Below the pieces are notes generated by a model. The model ran no database searches, was not told the origin of the DNA, and worked only from the letters and a program-made list of their open reading frames with translations. A stretch of 64,000 nucleotides of DNA from Symbiodinium sp. CCMP2592 (Eukaryota; Sar; Dinophyceae; Suessiales; Symbiodiniaceae), in contig CAJNDT010006013.1 of NCBI GenBank assembly GCA_905221615.1, positions 471,571 to 535,570 of the forward strand. The letters are read 5' to 3'. Shown piece after piece: positions 33,188 through 46,221 of the stretch (position 1 is the stretch's first letter; every line of letters starts with the position of its first letter). The translations under genes were made by a program, and so were the position numbers.

Positions 33188-36100
33188 TCACATGGCCTTT
33201 GCCTTAGCCTTACCCTTCGCTTTGGCTTTGCCAGCGGCGGGTGTTGCTTTAGCTTTCGCCTTTGCCTTGGTCTTAGGTTTAGGCTTAGGCTTGCCGCCCG
33301 AAACATCATTATCGTCTCCACTCTCCTCACCCTGCAGCGAATCATCATCATCATCTGCTGCCCGGGACCTCCTGCAGGGTCTCGCCTTGGCCTTCGGCTT
33401 CTTGCGAAGATAGAGCCTCGGTTTCTAGCAAATACATTTAGGGGTTTAGGGTTTAGGGTTTAGGGTTTAGGATTTAGGGTTTGTATAAACTCGGATAAAT
33501 CATGGGGCCCCTGAGGCTGTGACCGCCTGACTTTGTTCTCTTCCATAGTCATCTTGCTGCACCTGGAACTAAGGAGCTCTGGAATCTACTCGATCGTCGC
33601 TGGACATGGAGAAGCGACTAAGCTTAATTATTTCAAGTGGGACACGTCATCTCGACCTCGCTCAGCTTTCGTTTCAGAGCTTTGCTTTTCCTTAGCTAGA
33701 GGATTCGCATTGTGCACGAAGCTCCACAACCTTTCACAATAATATAAACCCCGGGACCCCAAAGTCTCAATCCTAAACCTGAAACACTGCAGCCCTAAGA
33801 CCCCTTAAGACCATTGGCAGCCCAAACCCGAAGTAACTCAATCTAGCCCACCCATGAATATAAAATAATTGCGACCTGGTATCTCAGCATCGAGTCCCCC
33901 CTCCACATCATGGGATGCTTTGAGTTCTGCAATATCATCATGCAGGGTAAGAAGCTTATTTGCCTGATCCCGGAGTTTTGCAGTCCTTAGATGAACCGCG
34001 ATCCAGTTCACAGCTTGCCTATTCGTGAAACACATGCATATACAATGTAGCAAGTGCACTCGTCCGTCTTGGCATCCTTGCTGACATTCTCACACACCTT
34101 CTCGATCAAGGTCATGGCTTTGTTCTGGCTTTTGAGGATGTCCTTCAAGGTGTCGGGGATAACGGTGACGTCCTGTTGTGCGAAATTGAAATTTGGTTGG
34201 GGTGTTGGGTTTGCTTATAAGAGTAACCGAAGTGCAAGCAAACATATGGGAGTGCTGGCTCAGTCCTCTCCATCATCATTTTCAGGAGCCTTCTTCGACT
34301 CTCTTTTCGGGGTCACCCTTGATCGGGTAGGCTTGGGCGTTTTGGGATCATTGTCATCCTGCTCGTTGTCATCTTCCTCATCATCCCCCTCATGCGAGAA
34401 ACCGGGCTCGTCGGGCATGAAAGGCATGGCGCTTTTGCCGATAGATGGGGGGGCCGGAAAAGAAGCAGAGGGGTTGTCGACAACAAAGGAACGGATGGTG
34501 ACCTCGCTCATCGTCCGACGAACTTCTCCCGTGGTCTTGATATCGACCCAATACTCTTTGACGTCCTTTTCGTACTTGTCAAGCCTTGCAATATGGCTAG
34601 ATTCGGCTAGATCAATTCGATGCTATCAGACTATCATTTGCAACGATCGTGGAATCCGGCCTCACCAATGTGCGGCGTCTCTCTTTCGATGACGAACAGT
34701 AAGCTTTGACCGCACGGATGCGGGCCCTCAGAAGATTGTCGATTGTTGGGCATCGATGCAGGAGCACAAGATAGTACAGTATGTGTAAACAAAATGCACC
34801 CAAGGTACGGGGTCCAGCCCAGATCCTGGGCCATGGACCGTTCAGAGTACCACCCAGCCTCCACTCTCATAGTAACCTCCCGGCGACTCTCGATCACCAG
34901 CTCTGCCTTCTGCACGAAGTTCTCCTGCGAAACGGGGGTTGGGACTACGACCCGATTTTCCGAGCATCACGTGGTAGGTCCAATAACACTAAACACCGGT
35001 CCTTGTTTCCACCAGCTTCTATCAGAATTTGCAGCAGCTCCTTTCTGAAGCCTCCACCTTTAAGCCATTGCTTCTTCACCTCCTCCGGAACCACAACCTG
35101 TGGAGCCTTCTTCTTGTTCTTGTGGTTGCAAAGGCGACGAAGAGTGGCATCGTAGCAAGCGAGCTGGCTGGCACTGATGCGGATCGGCTCCTGGTGGGGC
35201 AGATGTGGGGCTGGGCCTCAACAGCACTACCTGTGAGTTTGATACGATGCACACATGTTCATGCATTGTTGTGTTGTGTCCATAATATAAGTATGTATAT
35301 ACATATATGTATATGAATGTGTATATGTGCACATGTATGTCATATGTGTATACACTGTATCTACGTTACTGTGCATATACTAATCATGTAGGATTCACAC
35401 ACAATTGCACGAGCTCGAGATATACGGATCGACACGGACATGCACAGTAACATTTTTGTTCGCCTATGTTGGTTGAGCAACGAGAGTTCCTGGGCTCGTT
35501 TGGTTATTTCTTCGCTAGGCATTAAAACGTAGGGAGGAGTGTTGCGGATATTTCGGATAGCTAGATCCGGGCTTTGCTTCGTGGGCGTCGTGGGCAACAC
35601 TCTGCTCTGAGGCTTGGGAAATAGGGACACTTAAGGTTGATATACGAGGTATGAACAAACAACCGCCCCTTCCACTAGGACCCCTATTCACTTCACCAGC
35701 ACACACACACACACACACACACACCTACCTACATACCTACACACACCTACACACCCCTACACACACAACCCACACACATTCATATCGAAGCTTCAGCTCT
35801 TGCAAACTCAGACACCAGCTCCGGCAATTGCCCGGATTTGCCTATCCAGAATCTTTGCACCCGAAAGCTTTATATTGGGGTGTGGGGTTTAGGGTTTACA
35901 ACTCTCAGGGTTTAGGATTCCGGGGCCAGGCTTTATAAGGTTTAGTTTAGGGTTTCGGTGTTTAGGGTTGGGTGTGGAAAGGCCAGGCCTTCGGAGCTGG
36001 AGGGGCCTCCTCGCCATCGGTGTCACCAGCATACTCCTTATCTAGCCATGCAAGAAGCCACAAAGCTGAATCAACGATTACATGTGCATGCTCGTACTGT

Positions 36101-37211
36101 ACTTCAAATCCCAGGTTCCTCCACCTGAGCTTCCTCAGCCATCAGATCATGCAGCAGTGGCACTGGCTCGTCCCTCTTCACCTGCAAGCTCGCCAAGGCA
36201 GCCTGCAAGTCTTGGTCGTCCTTGGATCGAAACAACGAATGGTTTAGGGCCTAGGGTTGGTTCGGAAAGCAAAGACCCAATGTTGTAGTTCATGCCGGGA
36301 AGCTAAGTCGTATCCATCATCCAACAGATTGAGTTCCACAGCTTCAGGTTCCGGGTCCGTGGGAGTTGGGGATCGGAGCACCTGAGCATCCTGTGAAAGT
36401 CGAAGCTCGAATGAGGATCTTACCGGGGTGGCTATAGGACGACCGACCGGATCTGTAATGAGCTTCTCAAAGTGCATGGGTTGCATGTAGGGATCTTCGT
36501 CGGGCTGGGTGTAGCTTTCCTCGAAGAAGGATGCTATTGCTGAGTTGGGCTCAGCTGCTGTGTTCGTGTGTTCTGGCTCGGCTGCTGGTGTTGGTGCTGC
36601 TGTGTTCGTGTATTCTGGCTCGGCTGCTGGTGTTGGTGCTGCTGTGTTCGTGTGTTCTGGCTCGGCTGCAGCTGTTGGTGCTGTTGTGTTCGTGTGTTCT
36701 GGTTCGGCTGCACCTGTTGTGGCTGCTGTGTTCGTGTGTTCTGGCTCGACTGCAGCTGCTGATGCTTCTGTGTTCGTGTCCCCTAGCTCGGCTGCAGCTG
36801 CTCGTGCTTCTGTGTTCGTGTGTCCTGGCTCGGCTGCAGGTGCTGGTGCCCTTGTGTTTGGGGATGCTTCTGAAGTTGCTTCTTCTGTGCTTGTGTATCC
36901 GGGCTCGGCTGTAGGTCTTGATGTGGAATCGGTCTTGGCTGGAATGACAGGGGCTGCCATCATCTCTTTAAGTCTCTTCGCTTCTCGAAGCTGATCAAGG
37001 CGTCTCGTCGCTTCCTAAGATTCCATTAAAGTATCACTATCACGAACTTTGCACAGATGGAGGACCAATGTACTATATGTGCAGCTGAATGACTTCTAGC
37101 TCTGCATCAAGTCCTGTGACCTCCTGCTTCACACCAGCCGTGGCCATGACTGTACGGCCAGCAGCCAGGGAGGCACAACTGTCCAAGTTGCAAACACTAG
37201 GCTCGGGCATC
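33188..37211 (-). CDS. Multi-exon dinoflagellate-family protein with basic/acidic tail (gene D2)
   Basis: Visible exons: 37211-about 37092 (MPEPSVCNLDSCASLAAG), 37014-36277 (EATRRLDQLREAK, then the EPEHTNTAA repeats), 36220-36125 (DDQDLQAALASLQVKRDEPV), about 36041-35989, 35190-35002 (SASQLACYDATLRRLCNHK ... KKQWLKGGGFRKELLQILIE), 34925-34815 (ENFVQKAELVIESRREVTMR ... GWYSERSMAQDLGW), 34726-34664 (ARIRAVKAYCSSSKERRRT), 34584-34266, 34172-34060 (DVTVIPDTLKDILKSQNK), 34018-about 33876 (QAVNWIAVHLRTAKLRDQAN) and about 33427-33188 (KPKPKPKTKAKAKAKA, then TGA). At least four introns fit GA-AG. The W-x-x-GG-x-R-x-x-LL block resembles the gene at 56492-62611, and I recall such proteins from Symbiodinium; function unknown. 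A few joins (36041, 33876/33427) remain uncertain. Confidence 0.6.
36541..36900 (-). repeat. Coding tandem repeat in gene D2
   Basis: Units of 39-48 bp encode variants of AAEPEHTNTAAPT, about nine copies, in frame with the flanking exon. Confidence 0.9.
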
Positions 37212-37990
37212 CTATGGCAGGAAAAACAGCACAACACATGATCAAAACAGCTCAAAAGTGGCCCCAAACCGACCTACGACATTTTACGCCACTTTACGCG
37301 ATTTTACGCCACTTTACGCGATTTTATGCAACCAGGTTTTTGCCCTAAACCGATCAAACATGAATAAAAGTACTTAAAAGCTACAACAGTCGATCAGTCT
37401 CGCACACAAAAGCACAATGGATTGCTTCGAACCCCCAGCCCTGCCCAGGAGATCGCTCGGGTGCACTATCTGCCACTACACATTGGTCTTTCTGCGATCG
37501 ACCACTGTTCGGCTGCTCTACGGGGTCTCTCGGGCTCGGGAACAGGATCCATCATTTCTGTACGTGGGTTTAGGGTGTCTTTAGGGTTCGGGATTCAGGC
37601 TTTGGGATTCAGGCTTTATAAGATGCTATGTGCTGACATACAGCACAAAACCAATCCCTGGACCCGGCAGTGTACAGCCTAAACATAAGAAGAGGCACAT
37701 TACATAGGCACAGCTTAGTATATGCTATATGGTGCTAATTGTATGATATGGTGTGCAAACTCGCCCCGACACCCCCTAAGCCCTAAACCCTACATTTTGC
37801 TAAACCCAAACCCCAAGCCAGGACGAAAACTCCCAAACCCAAACCCTGGACTCCCAACAGCACAGAGCTCGATCGAAGGTTGGATGCCGGAAGGGCTGCG
37901 ACTTCTGTGCTGCGGGCACTATGCCCGTCGTGGCCGAAGCTTTGGTAGCAGGTTGAGGCACAACACCTCCTATAGTTGTCGAGCCTAGGC
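37212..37990. other. Spacer between the two minus-strand genes, with a small tandem repeat
   Basis: At 37278-37325 the 20-bp unit ACTTTACGCGATTTTACGCC repeats about 2.5 times. TTTAGGG-like words near 37566 and CCCTAAA-like words near 37775 are present. No exon. Confidence 0.6.
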
Positions 37991-38015
37991 CGAGTAGTTA
38001 GGAGCAGCGAGTATA

Positions 38016-38960
38016 TCGTAGTAGTAGTAGTAGTAGCAGCAGCAGTGGCAGTAGCAGTAGTACTATAGGTAGTGGTAGGAGGTAGGTATAGTAATCGTGG
38101 GAGCAGTAGTAGCAGTACTAGTACTAGTACTAGTACTAGTACTAGTACTAGTACTGGTACTAGTACTAGTACTAGTACTAGTACTAGTACTAGTACTAGT
38201 ACTAGTACTAGTACCAGTACCAGTACTATTACTAGTAGTAGTTATAGTTTACATATATATATATAATAGTATACTGTGTAGTACTAGTAGTAGCAGTAGC
38301 GGTAGTAGTAGTAGTAGTAGTAGTAGTAGTTGTTGTAGTGGCAGCAGCAGCAGCAGCAGCAGCAGAAATAGTAGATCATATTAGTGGCAGTCGTAGTAGT
38401 AAAGTAGTAGGAGTAGTAGTAGTAGTAGCAGTAGTAGGAGTGGTGGTATGTATATATATATATACATATATAGCATATATATAGGTAGAGTCGTGGCCGT
38501 GGTAGTGGGATGGTGGTGGTGGTGGTGGTGGTGGTGGTGGTACTACTGGTCGTGGTCGTGGAACTGGAAGTGAAGGGGAAAGTGGAAGGTGGAGGTGTAA
38601 GGGGCAGGGAAAGTGGATAATGGTGGTGGTAATAACAGCTGCGACTACTACTTCTACTACGACTACACCTCCTATTTTAAATATATACTACTGCTAGTCG
38701 TAGTAGTCGTAGCAGCAGAAGCCGTGTAGTGTAGTAGTAGTAGTAGTAGTAGTAGTAGCAGCAGCAGCAGGAGTAGTATACGTAGTAGTAGCAGCAGCAG
38801 CAGCAGCAAGAATACAGTTAGCAGTAGTAGTAGTAGTAGTACTACTACTACTACTACTACTACTGCTACTACTACTACTACTACTACTAGTACTAGCACT
38901 GGTACTGGTACCAGCACTAGTACTAGTACTAGTACTATAGCAGCAATAGTACTAGTGGCA
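38016..38960. repeat. Compound microsatellite block (GTA, ACTAGT, TGG, GCA, ACT units)
   Basis: Includes a roughly 120-bp (ACTAGT)n run at 38108-38230, a TGG run at 38511-38540 and GTA followed by its inverse TAC at 38825-38890. AT-rich stretches separate the blocks. A further CAG/GTA-rich stretch runs to about 39240. No gene. Confidence 0.95.
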
Positions 38961-40090
38961 TTATTAAGTATATAGGAATAGTAGACAGGAATATGCATAG
39001 TACTAGTAGAATATATTATATATATAGCTAGCTATGTAAGTAAGTAGTCGCCGTAACAGTAGCCGTAGCCCGTGGCAGTAGCCGTAGCCGTAACAGCAGT
39101 AGTAGAGGCCGTCCCCTGGGAGCACATGGTAGTGCAGTAGAAGCAGAACTTCAAGGAAATACTTAGTAGCAGCAGCAGTCGCAGTGGTAGCAGCAGCAGC
39201 AGCAAAAGCAGTAGTAGTAGACAGTACAGTAGGATAATAGTGTTATATGTATATATATATATATAGGAATATATTATTAGGGGCAAGTGTAGGTGAGAAG
39301 CCCGAAGTACGAAAAGCGTGCCAGGACGGAGCAGGTTGAATAGGGCGAAAATAATAAGGATGAGTACGAGTATCACCGAGGCAACCAGGAATGAGGTATG
39401 GGCTCCAATACTGCAGTCGTGTCTATTATTTCGGATTTAACTATATTGGGCAGCCCCCCAACCTCCTGAATCTCCGATGCCAAGTTACGGCCAAAAAGTC
39501 TAACCCTAAACCCTAGCCCCGAGCCCTTATAGTAGTTTATAGGTAATAGGGCTCAAGCTTAATATTCCGAAGAAACCACGACACTGCCCAGGCAAACTTC
39601 CCAGTGGGGCACGACTCTTCACGAAGCCTTTGCGGATCTTCCAGGCCGTGCTCATGGATCACCTGGCAAGGAGGGTGCTTAGCTACTTCGTTCAAGACGG
39701 TTTAATTTACCGGCACTTCGATAGCACGACAACACTCGAGCATCACTTTTATCGTGCAGCATTGCATCGCGACTCTGATAATCGCATCGAGATCTTCTTA
39801 TGCACGTGTGGTGCATGCACCCCGGCAGCCTCCCTATAGGCATTATTCTGGGTTATGGGTCACTATTCTAGGGCGGGGCTTGGAAGCTGAGGGCTGCAAT
39901 TCAAGATAGTTTTTTTTGTGGTAGAGAAGTAGGTTATAGCGGTTTCAGGGTATAGCGAGATCTCGGAAGGCTGCTTTCCCCGGCATGCAAGGCTTTCCCT
40001 GCATTACTCTTGACACTGCACCTTGCACACGTGCACCCGAGCTCGCAAAAGCGTGGTCGCACCATTAACCCCACTGCAAACAAACATCGA
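38961..40090. other. Spacer, no gene supported
   Basis: A (TA)n run near 39247-39265 and a CCCTAAACCCTAGCCCC tract near 39500. Open frames here lack splice context. Confidence 0.45.
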
Positions 40091-42144
40091 TCAAGTCGAT
40101 CGCTTCTTGGATGGCCGGCCTCTCTTGCCGCCGGGGACATAATCTGGGGCTCGGCACCTCGAGCAACCAGTCTTGCTCATCCGACACTTTGGGCAACCAA
40201 AGCCTTTGGCTTTGTCAGCCCGATGGTTCTTCGCATTGCTCGCCTTGCCAGCACGACCATTGGATGGATCAGCAGCCTTCTTCGAAACCCTTGACCCGGC
40301 ACGAGTCGAGTTCGCATCATCTGTAGATCGATCCCCCTTAAGCTTCTTCGAAGCTTTGGTTTTCGTGGTGACATCATCGTGCGAAGCAGACTTAGCACTG
40401 TGGAAGCTCGATGCCAATGACCGCTTGACACCCCTCGGCGGCTTCTCATCGCCCTCGCTGGGCAAAGCCGCATCATCATCATGCGACAAAGGTTTCCTGG
40501 AACCCTTGCCAGCTTTTGCTGGCTCACCAGCATCCTCGACCGGCAAAGACAATTTCTTGCCTTTGCCACGTCCTTTGCCCTTGCCTCGGCCGCCTCCACG
40601 ACCTGAGTTGCTCTCGCCGCCGTCTGCGGCAGCGGTCTTGCCACTCTTGCCACGGCCACGGCCACGGCCACTGCTCTCGCCGCCGTCTGCGGCAGCGGTC
40701 TTGCCACCCTTGCCACGGCCACGGCCACTGCTCTCGCCGCCGTCTGCGGCAGAGGTCTTGCCACTCTTCTTGCCACGGCCACGGCCACGGCCGACCAGAG
40801 ATGCCTTGAGTTTTTGCTGCTCATCCGGTGTGACGACAGCAGGATCAACCTGACAGCAACCTAAAACCGGAGTTCTTATTATGTATATATATATTACAAT
40901 ATTTAAGTGTTGGGCTTAGGGCATAAGGGCTTAAGGTTCAAATATCTCGATCAACAGGCCTTCGGGGGGGTGATAAGCGTGCCATCATTATCCTTGGGAG
41001 GCGGGGTCTCAAGAATCTCCTTGGATTTGGCTTTGGAAGGGTCCGGAAGCATCTTCATAATGTCCTCGATATCCAGATCGTAGGTCTGGGTCTCCTGCAT
41101 ACGGCTAGATTCACTTAAACCCTGGCTGTCATCTATGTTGACTAAGACCCAAAACCTTAAAGGGTTTCAGGTTAGGGATTTTGGGGTTTTGAAGGCTAAG
41201 GGTGTATAAGGGCTTTACCCAAACATTTAGGGTTAGGGGTTTAGAGATTCAGAGTTTAGGCCGGGGTTTGTAGGTAATTTTCAATAAGTTCATATAAGTC
41301 CTGGTGATCGGGATGCTTGAACGTGTTCGCACGGCGTGGCTTCGAGGGCGGGCTGTCTTCAATCACAACCGAGGTGCCTAGATCGGTCGGTTTAAAGAAA
41401 GCTAAATTATGCTGGTATCGATTAAAAAAGAATAAATCAGAACCCGAGTCCCACAAGCCTAAAAGAATAAGCAATCCGTACAGGAACCACAGACGGCTGC
41501 ACTGGCAGACAAACTGGAGCTGCCTGTGGGTGGAGCAGATCCCGGCCTGGGAAAAGGGTCGATCGAGTTCAGGATTTGGGGCTTAAGGCAGGCATCAACA
41601 TTCTTCAGGTTTGAACTGCAATTAAAAAATTCTGTCGAAGCACGTGATCCCCAGCTCAAGCTCCAAAGCCTTGATCTGCTGCAATTTGGTTGCTATGCAG
41701 CTGCGGATACCGTTTGACCCTGAAGGCGAAGCTGTCGGGCTGGGGCGGATGGCATCGTGCAACTCGGCAGGGCTTGGCGTGCGAAGCTTCGGGGAAAGAA
41801 TTGCCACTTCATCCGCCTCTCCTTCGTCAGCGATGCATTCATCGTGCTCGTGTTCCTCTTCCTCCTCTCCTTCCTCGATACATTCCCCGTCAATATCATC
41901 GGCACCAGTGTCCTCTGGCTCTTCGACACCGGACTCATCTGGATAGTCCTGACCACTCACACGAGCCATCTCACGGAACAGTGTTCGGACCTCCGAATCC
42001 TCAGTCAACAAGAATAAATTAAGATCGAGAACTAACCTTACTACGACCGATCTTCGAAACACATCCTTACAACACCATACCTATATACCCACATATATAT
42101 ATATATACCTACCCGAAACTGGCTATGTCTCACAAGTATTCATA

Positions 42145-42183
<39 letters not shown>

Positions 42184-42364
42184 CACACACTAGCACCTAC
42201 ATCGTCTATACGGCTACATACATGTATGATCTGTATCTCCATATCTATACCATTAAATGTTTCTATATATATATATAGGTACTCATGCATACATATGTGT
42301 ATATACATAAACATGTACATAAATACATATATATATATAGTACATATGTATGTGCATATATATG

Positions 42365-42403
<39 letters not shown>

Positions 42404-43337
42404 ACATATATATATATATAGTATGACACACCAACCTCCCCGACCTATCCCTACTCAATTGATGGATTTCCCCGTCTCTCTCGCATTTATATTACTCAGC
42501 AAAAGACAAGCTTAAAGTGTTCAAGCATTACTTTTGTGGCCTGGGCTCTCTAGGGGTCTGATCACGGCGAATGCTGTCTGCGTAGCGTCTCCATGCATAA
42601 CCATAAAGATTCTTCAAAGCCCATGCGTCGATGTAATCCTGCTTGGCCTCCGTTTGCACATAGCCAACCTTCTGGTAGAGGGCCTGAACCTGGGAAAAGA
42701 AAGGCTTACGGGGTAACTTTATTCAGGTTCTAAAAAAAACCATATCTTCACCCGAAGTTACAGAATATGCTCATCAAGTGGCCTCGTCCTGGAAAGTCTT
42801 CAGGTTGACTTTTCCCAATTCAGCCGTTGTGACGATGGGAAGAAGGATCTTGTAGTTAGCTTGCATAGACCGGGTGCACTGAACAGAATCCGAACCGTCA
42901 TCGGCTTGAGGGAAGTGGAGCCACGGGCACCCCAAACGAAATCGCTTCCGAACTACAGCAATCGCCTCCCATTGCCGGGCGAGTTGCATCTCAGTCATCC
43001 CTTAAGACGGGCCGCACTCGAATCGAAACACGACTGCAGATCGAAGCAATAGATGCAATCAGTGCATGCCCTGATGTGTCTTTCGTGGCACATGTAGCTA
43101 TGACCCGAGAATGCAAAAACCTGTCGGCTCTGCCTTTGGCGACATCGATGCTGCAGAGCCACAGAACCTGTCCAGGAGATAGCTCAATATATATATATAT
43201 ATATATATAATATTTTGCCGATAGCAGCAGAAACATACAAGTCCAACTCTACCCAGTTTTCCGATCCTGTGCAATAACTTCGATAGCTCGCCTCCCGATC
43301 GCCCGACGACCATGCGACGAAGCCACCGTGTCAAGTC
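40091..43337 (-). CDS. Multi-exon protein with RG-rich repeats and a CPKCR/GCSRCR finger (gene D1)
   Basis: Visible exons: 43337-about 43254 ([20 protein letters not shown]), 42998-42789 ([20 protein letters not shown]), 42689-about 42540 ([19 protein letters not shown]), about 42003-41648 (acidic, [15 protein letters not shown]), about 41610-41480, about 41380-41290, 41094-40960 ([20 protein letters not shown]) and 40849-40091. The last exon has three [23 protein letters not shown] repeats, then Lys/Asp-rich DNA-binding-like sequence and [17 protein letters not shown] before RPSKKRST and TGA. The intron 40959-40850 is GC-AG and 42788-42690 fits GA-AG. The finger pattern is one I associate with dinoflagellate proteins; nuclear, nucleic-acid-binding function is inference. 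The 5' end is not resolved. Confidence 0.55.
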
Positions 43338-44780
43338 CTGCCAAGAGTAGCCAATATTAGATTAAATAAAAGCCCCATAGGCTTCAACATCCCTACCAGG
43401 CATACTAATGACTGTCCTCCAACCACTAGCTCCAGCCGAGGCAAGGATGCGGCCATGCAGACCGGCGACTGAGAAACACCCTGAAGCATTATCTTTCTTA
43501 TTACGACGATCGACAACTTTAACCTAGGGCACCCAAACCCTCAACCCTGATCGTTGCTTTGGACAGCCACAAGAATTAAGCAGGGAATCAAGATTGATTT
43601 GGTTTATAGGTTCCTATCGAGCTTACAACGGGTTTGGGTTTAAGGGGTCAAGACTTAGGGCTTACCTTTTGCACCCGGTCAAACCCCAACCTATAGCCCC
43701 TAAAGTGGTCCAACAGCCTAAAGCCTAATCTGAAGTACACATGAATTCAGCTATGTATGTCTAAACCCAATCATCACTCGGCAAGGTCTCGCACCTCTTG
43801 TTTGGTTCTCGATGATCACTGCTCATAGAATTCATTACTATAGTAGGGTTGAGCATATCTCGATCTTCTCGATTTATTGTAGCTTCCCATGCCCTGAGTG
43901 GCTGCAGAATTGCTCGGCCGATGCGACGAAATGCAGACCTGGATCGAGAGGTTTGTTGAATTATATACCTATAAGACTATCAACATCATAGAAACCCGTT
44001 CGTCAAGACCGAGAGGGATGGCTTCCTTTGGGTTGCCTATGCTCGTGAAACTAAATGGGCGAATCCTATATTGGTCTAGCTAAATCTAAAGTTCGGGAAT
44101 TGGCTTGCTCGAGATAAGAATGACATCCTATATGGTTTCCATGGGTTTCAGGCTTCTGAAGGTTCAGGATTTGGAGCTTCTACAATCTATAGCGGAATTC
44201 GGAGGTGTGGGCTGGAGCTTTTGTTTGGGTTCGGGCAGCACCGGAGAATCCTAAGGGTCTTAGGGTCTTAGCGGGTGCTATTGCAATTATATTCCCCAAT
44301 CCATTACAATAAGAACCCGATTTATTCGTAAATGTACCGATCGATTCTCTGAATCGCCGAGCCCCGCCATAGCCGGAATAAAGGAATGCGTGGAAAGGGA
44401 CTTTCGGGATTTAGACCCCGCGATTAAGATTCGTATATGCATGCATATACATATATATATACTACACATTGCACACCATAAAATACGAGCAGTATATAGC
44501 GAGTATAGATCGATAGCTGCATGTAATTGTACTCGAGACTGATGTTAGGTTTGCCTTAAGTTCTATATATAGGGATCAAAAGGGTTTTTTCTTGTCCCGC
44601 TTGTGTAGGATTGTGTACCAATCCTTGCATTAATTGCTTATCATAGCTAATCTCCTCTGTTTGCCTAAAGTTGCAGTTTTTCGTTGCGGTTGCATTATTT
44701 TCTGCCACTGGCCTAAAGGCGCTGGTTTTTTCAAAGTTGCTGGTTATTTTTGCAACTTTGGCGCTCCAGGTACAGGCTCT
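43338..44780. other. Presumed strand-switch region between divergent gene blocks
   Basis: Minus-strand exons stop near 43.3 kb and plus-strand exons begin near 44.8 kb. The interval holds degenerate CCCTAAA/TTTAGGG words (43520-43720) and TA-rich words near 44440-44470, and no exon I can support. A divergent start region for both blocks is inferred from layout only. Confidence 0.45.
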
Positions 44781-44785
44781 CCTGA

Positions 44786-45233
44786 ATGATCACCGAAGAA
44801 GTCCTGGGGCACAAGTGCTGGCGCAACACCGCTTCGGGCTTCCCTGTTGCACCGCAACTCCCCAGGCACCTGCGAGCCGAACTCGCTGAATGCCTGCACA
44901 TCCCAAACGCTTCATTTGACGTCTCTCGCGCGCTCGGAGCATTCTCGCGCACAAGGACGATTCTCGCGGGCCCCAATATGCAGCGTAAGTCCCTCGCGCG
45001 GGGTTATTAGTACCTCGCGGGAAGCGAGACTGTGGTCTGCAATTTTGTTGCAATGCTGCTTAAGTTGCTCTGCGCATCTGGCTCCAGTGTTGGCACTGGT
45101 GCAGTAGATGTGCTTGTTTGGCATAGATTTCGCAGGACAGAATGCAAACTTGCTTCCGAAGGTTTATCGTTGCCCTGCTTGTGGCGAGTCTGCTGCCTTC
45201 TTGTCACGCATGCTCCGGGATTTTTGGCCAAGG
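44786..45233 (+). CDS. Possible 5' exons of the EVFAG-family gene
   Basis: From the ATG at 44786 the frame reads MITEEVLGHKCWRNTASGFP and HLRAELAECLHIPNASFDVS up to about 44982. A second exon (about 45133-45228) after TTTCGCAG reads GQNANLLPKVYRCPACGESA with a CPACG half-finger, then a GA donor. Both lie on the plus strand ahead of 46222. Linkage is not proven. Confidence 0.35.
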
Positions 45234-45277
45234 AACGTGCCAACGCTTTGTGTGAGAGAGAAAAGAAAAAAAGCTGG

Positions 45278-45315
45278 ATTCATGGGTCCTAGACACCCAT
45301 ATCTAGGACCCATGA
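45278..45315. repeat. Inverted repeat, 15-bp perfect arms
   Basis: TTCATGGGTCCTAGA and TCTAGGACCCATGAA face each other across CACCCATA. Confidence 0.95.
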
Positions 45316-46221
45316 ACCCGGCACCCTAAGCCCTAAGCCCGGGAATCCCCCAGTTTCCGTTGAGATTTCGGATTTTTCGAAGATAAATCTTTCAGATTTG
45401 GGATTATATGGATGCATGCAGGGCAGTGATCCGAAGTCGGTATGTGTGACCGTTTTAATCTGTCCAAGCCGAAGACATTCCGAAGGTGTACATCTTGATT
45501 CCAAGGAAGCTTCCGATGCAATTGCTGTAGCGTCGATGGAAACTCAAGCTGCACAAGAGTCAGTCAGTACACATCATTCAGTCATGCGCTGGATCAGTTT
45601 GCAAGTGTCCTTGCAAAACAGCAGCTTGTGTGCCGTGACTGCGATGCCTTGCCGGGGCCGGGGCGGTCTGCAGAGCCGCGGCTCACTGTCACCCAAACAT
45701 GAGAAGTCGAATGGCACTGCTCCTGCACATGGAGCAACAGAGGTGCGACCAAGTCCCCGCTGCATGCACGCTCTTGATGTGCATGCATGCATGCAGCTGT
45801 GTTCTGTGCTGTGAAGCTGAATGACTTGCAAGAACTGATATGGTCACCTTCCAGAGGCCTGTTCGTTGCTCAAGGCCCTGCAAGATGCCTTCGCAGCAAA
45901 TGGCCAGAGGGAGCAAGCGAGGCTGAGCGGCCGCTTGTGCCTGCTCTAGAAACCGGTCGCATTGCTCCACGCTTCAGGAATATGCTGCTTGCACAGCATC
46001 AGCCCGGACTTAGGAACTTGTGGTGCCTCTTACTTTTGTTTGTCAGAGTTGCATCTCTCGATCTAGGCTGGAGCTGTTGGTGAATGCTGGCTTTCCTCAC
46101 AGCCTGCTCGCCTTGCTGAGCGCGGTCATGGTTAACATGACTCTGCCAAAAGTGGAGTCCCAGACAAAATAGATCGGTGTGCATGTGCTGCAATTCCCAG
46201 GGTTCGATACCTTCCACTCAG

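Noticed and set aside
32660..33485. Chromosome end or true telomere
   Set aside because: The CCCTAAA/TTTAGGG tracts are short, degenerate, in both orientations and embedded among genes.
40177..40848. 223-codon minus-strand frame rich in AVAVAVAR and PLPQTAAR
   Set aside because: It is the +1 shadow of the RG-repeat exon; the RG frame joins upstream exons by a GC-AG intron and carries the Cys finger.
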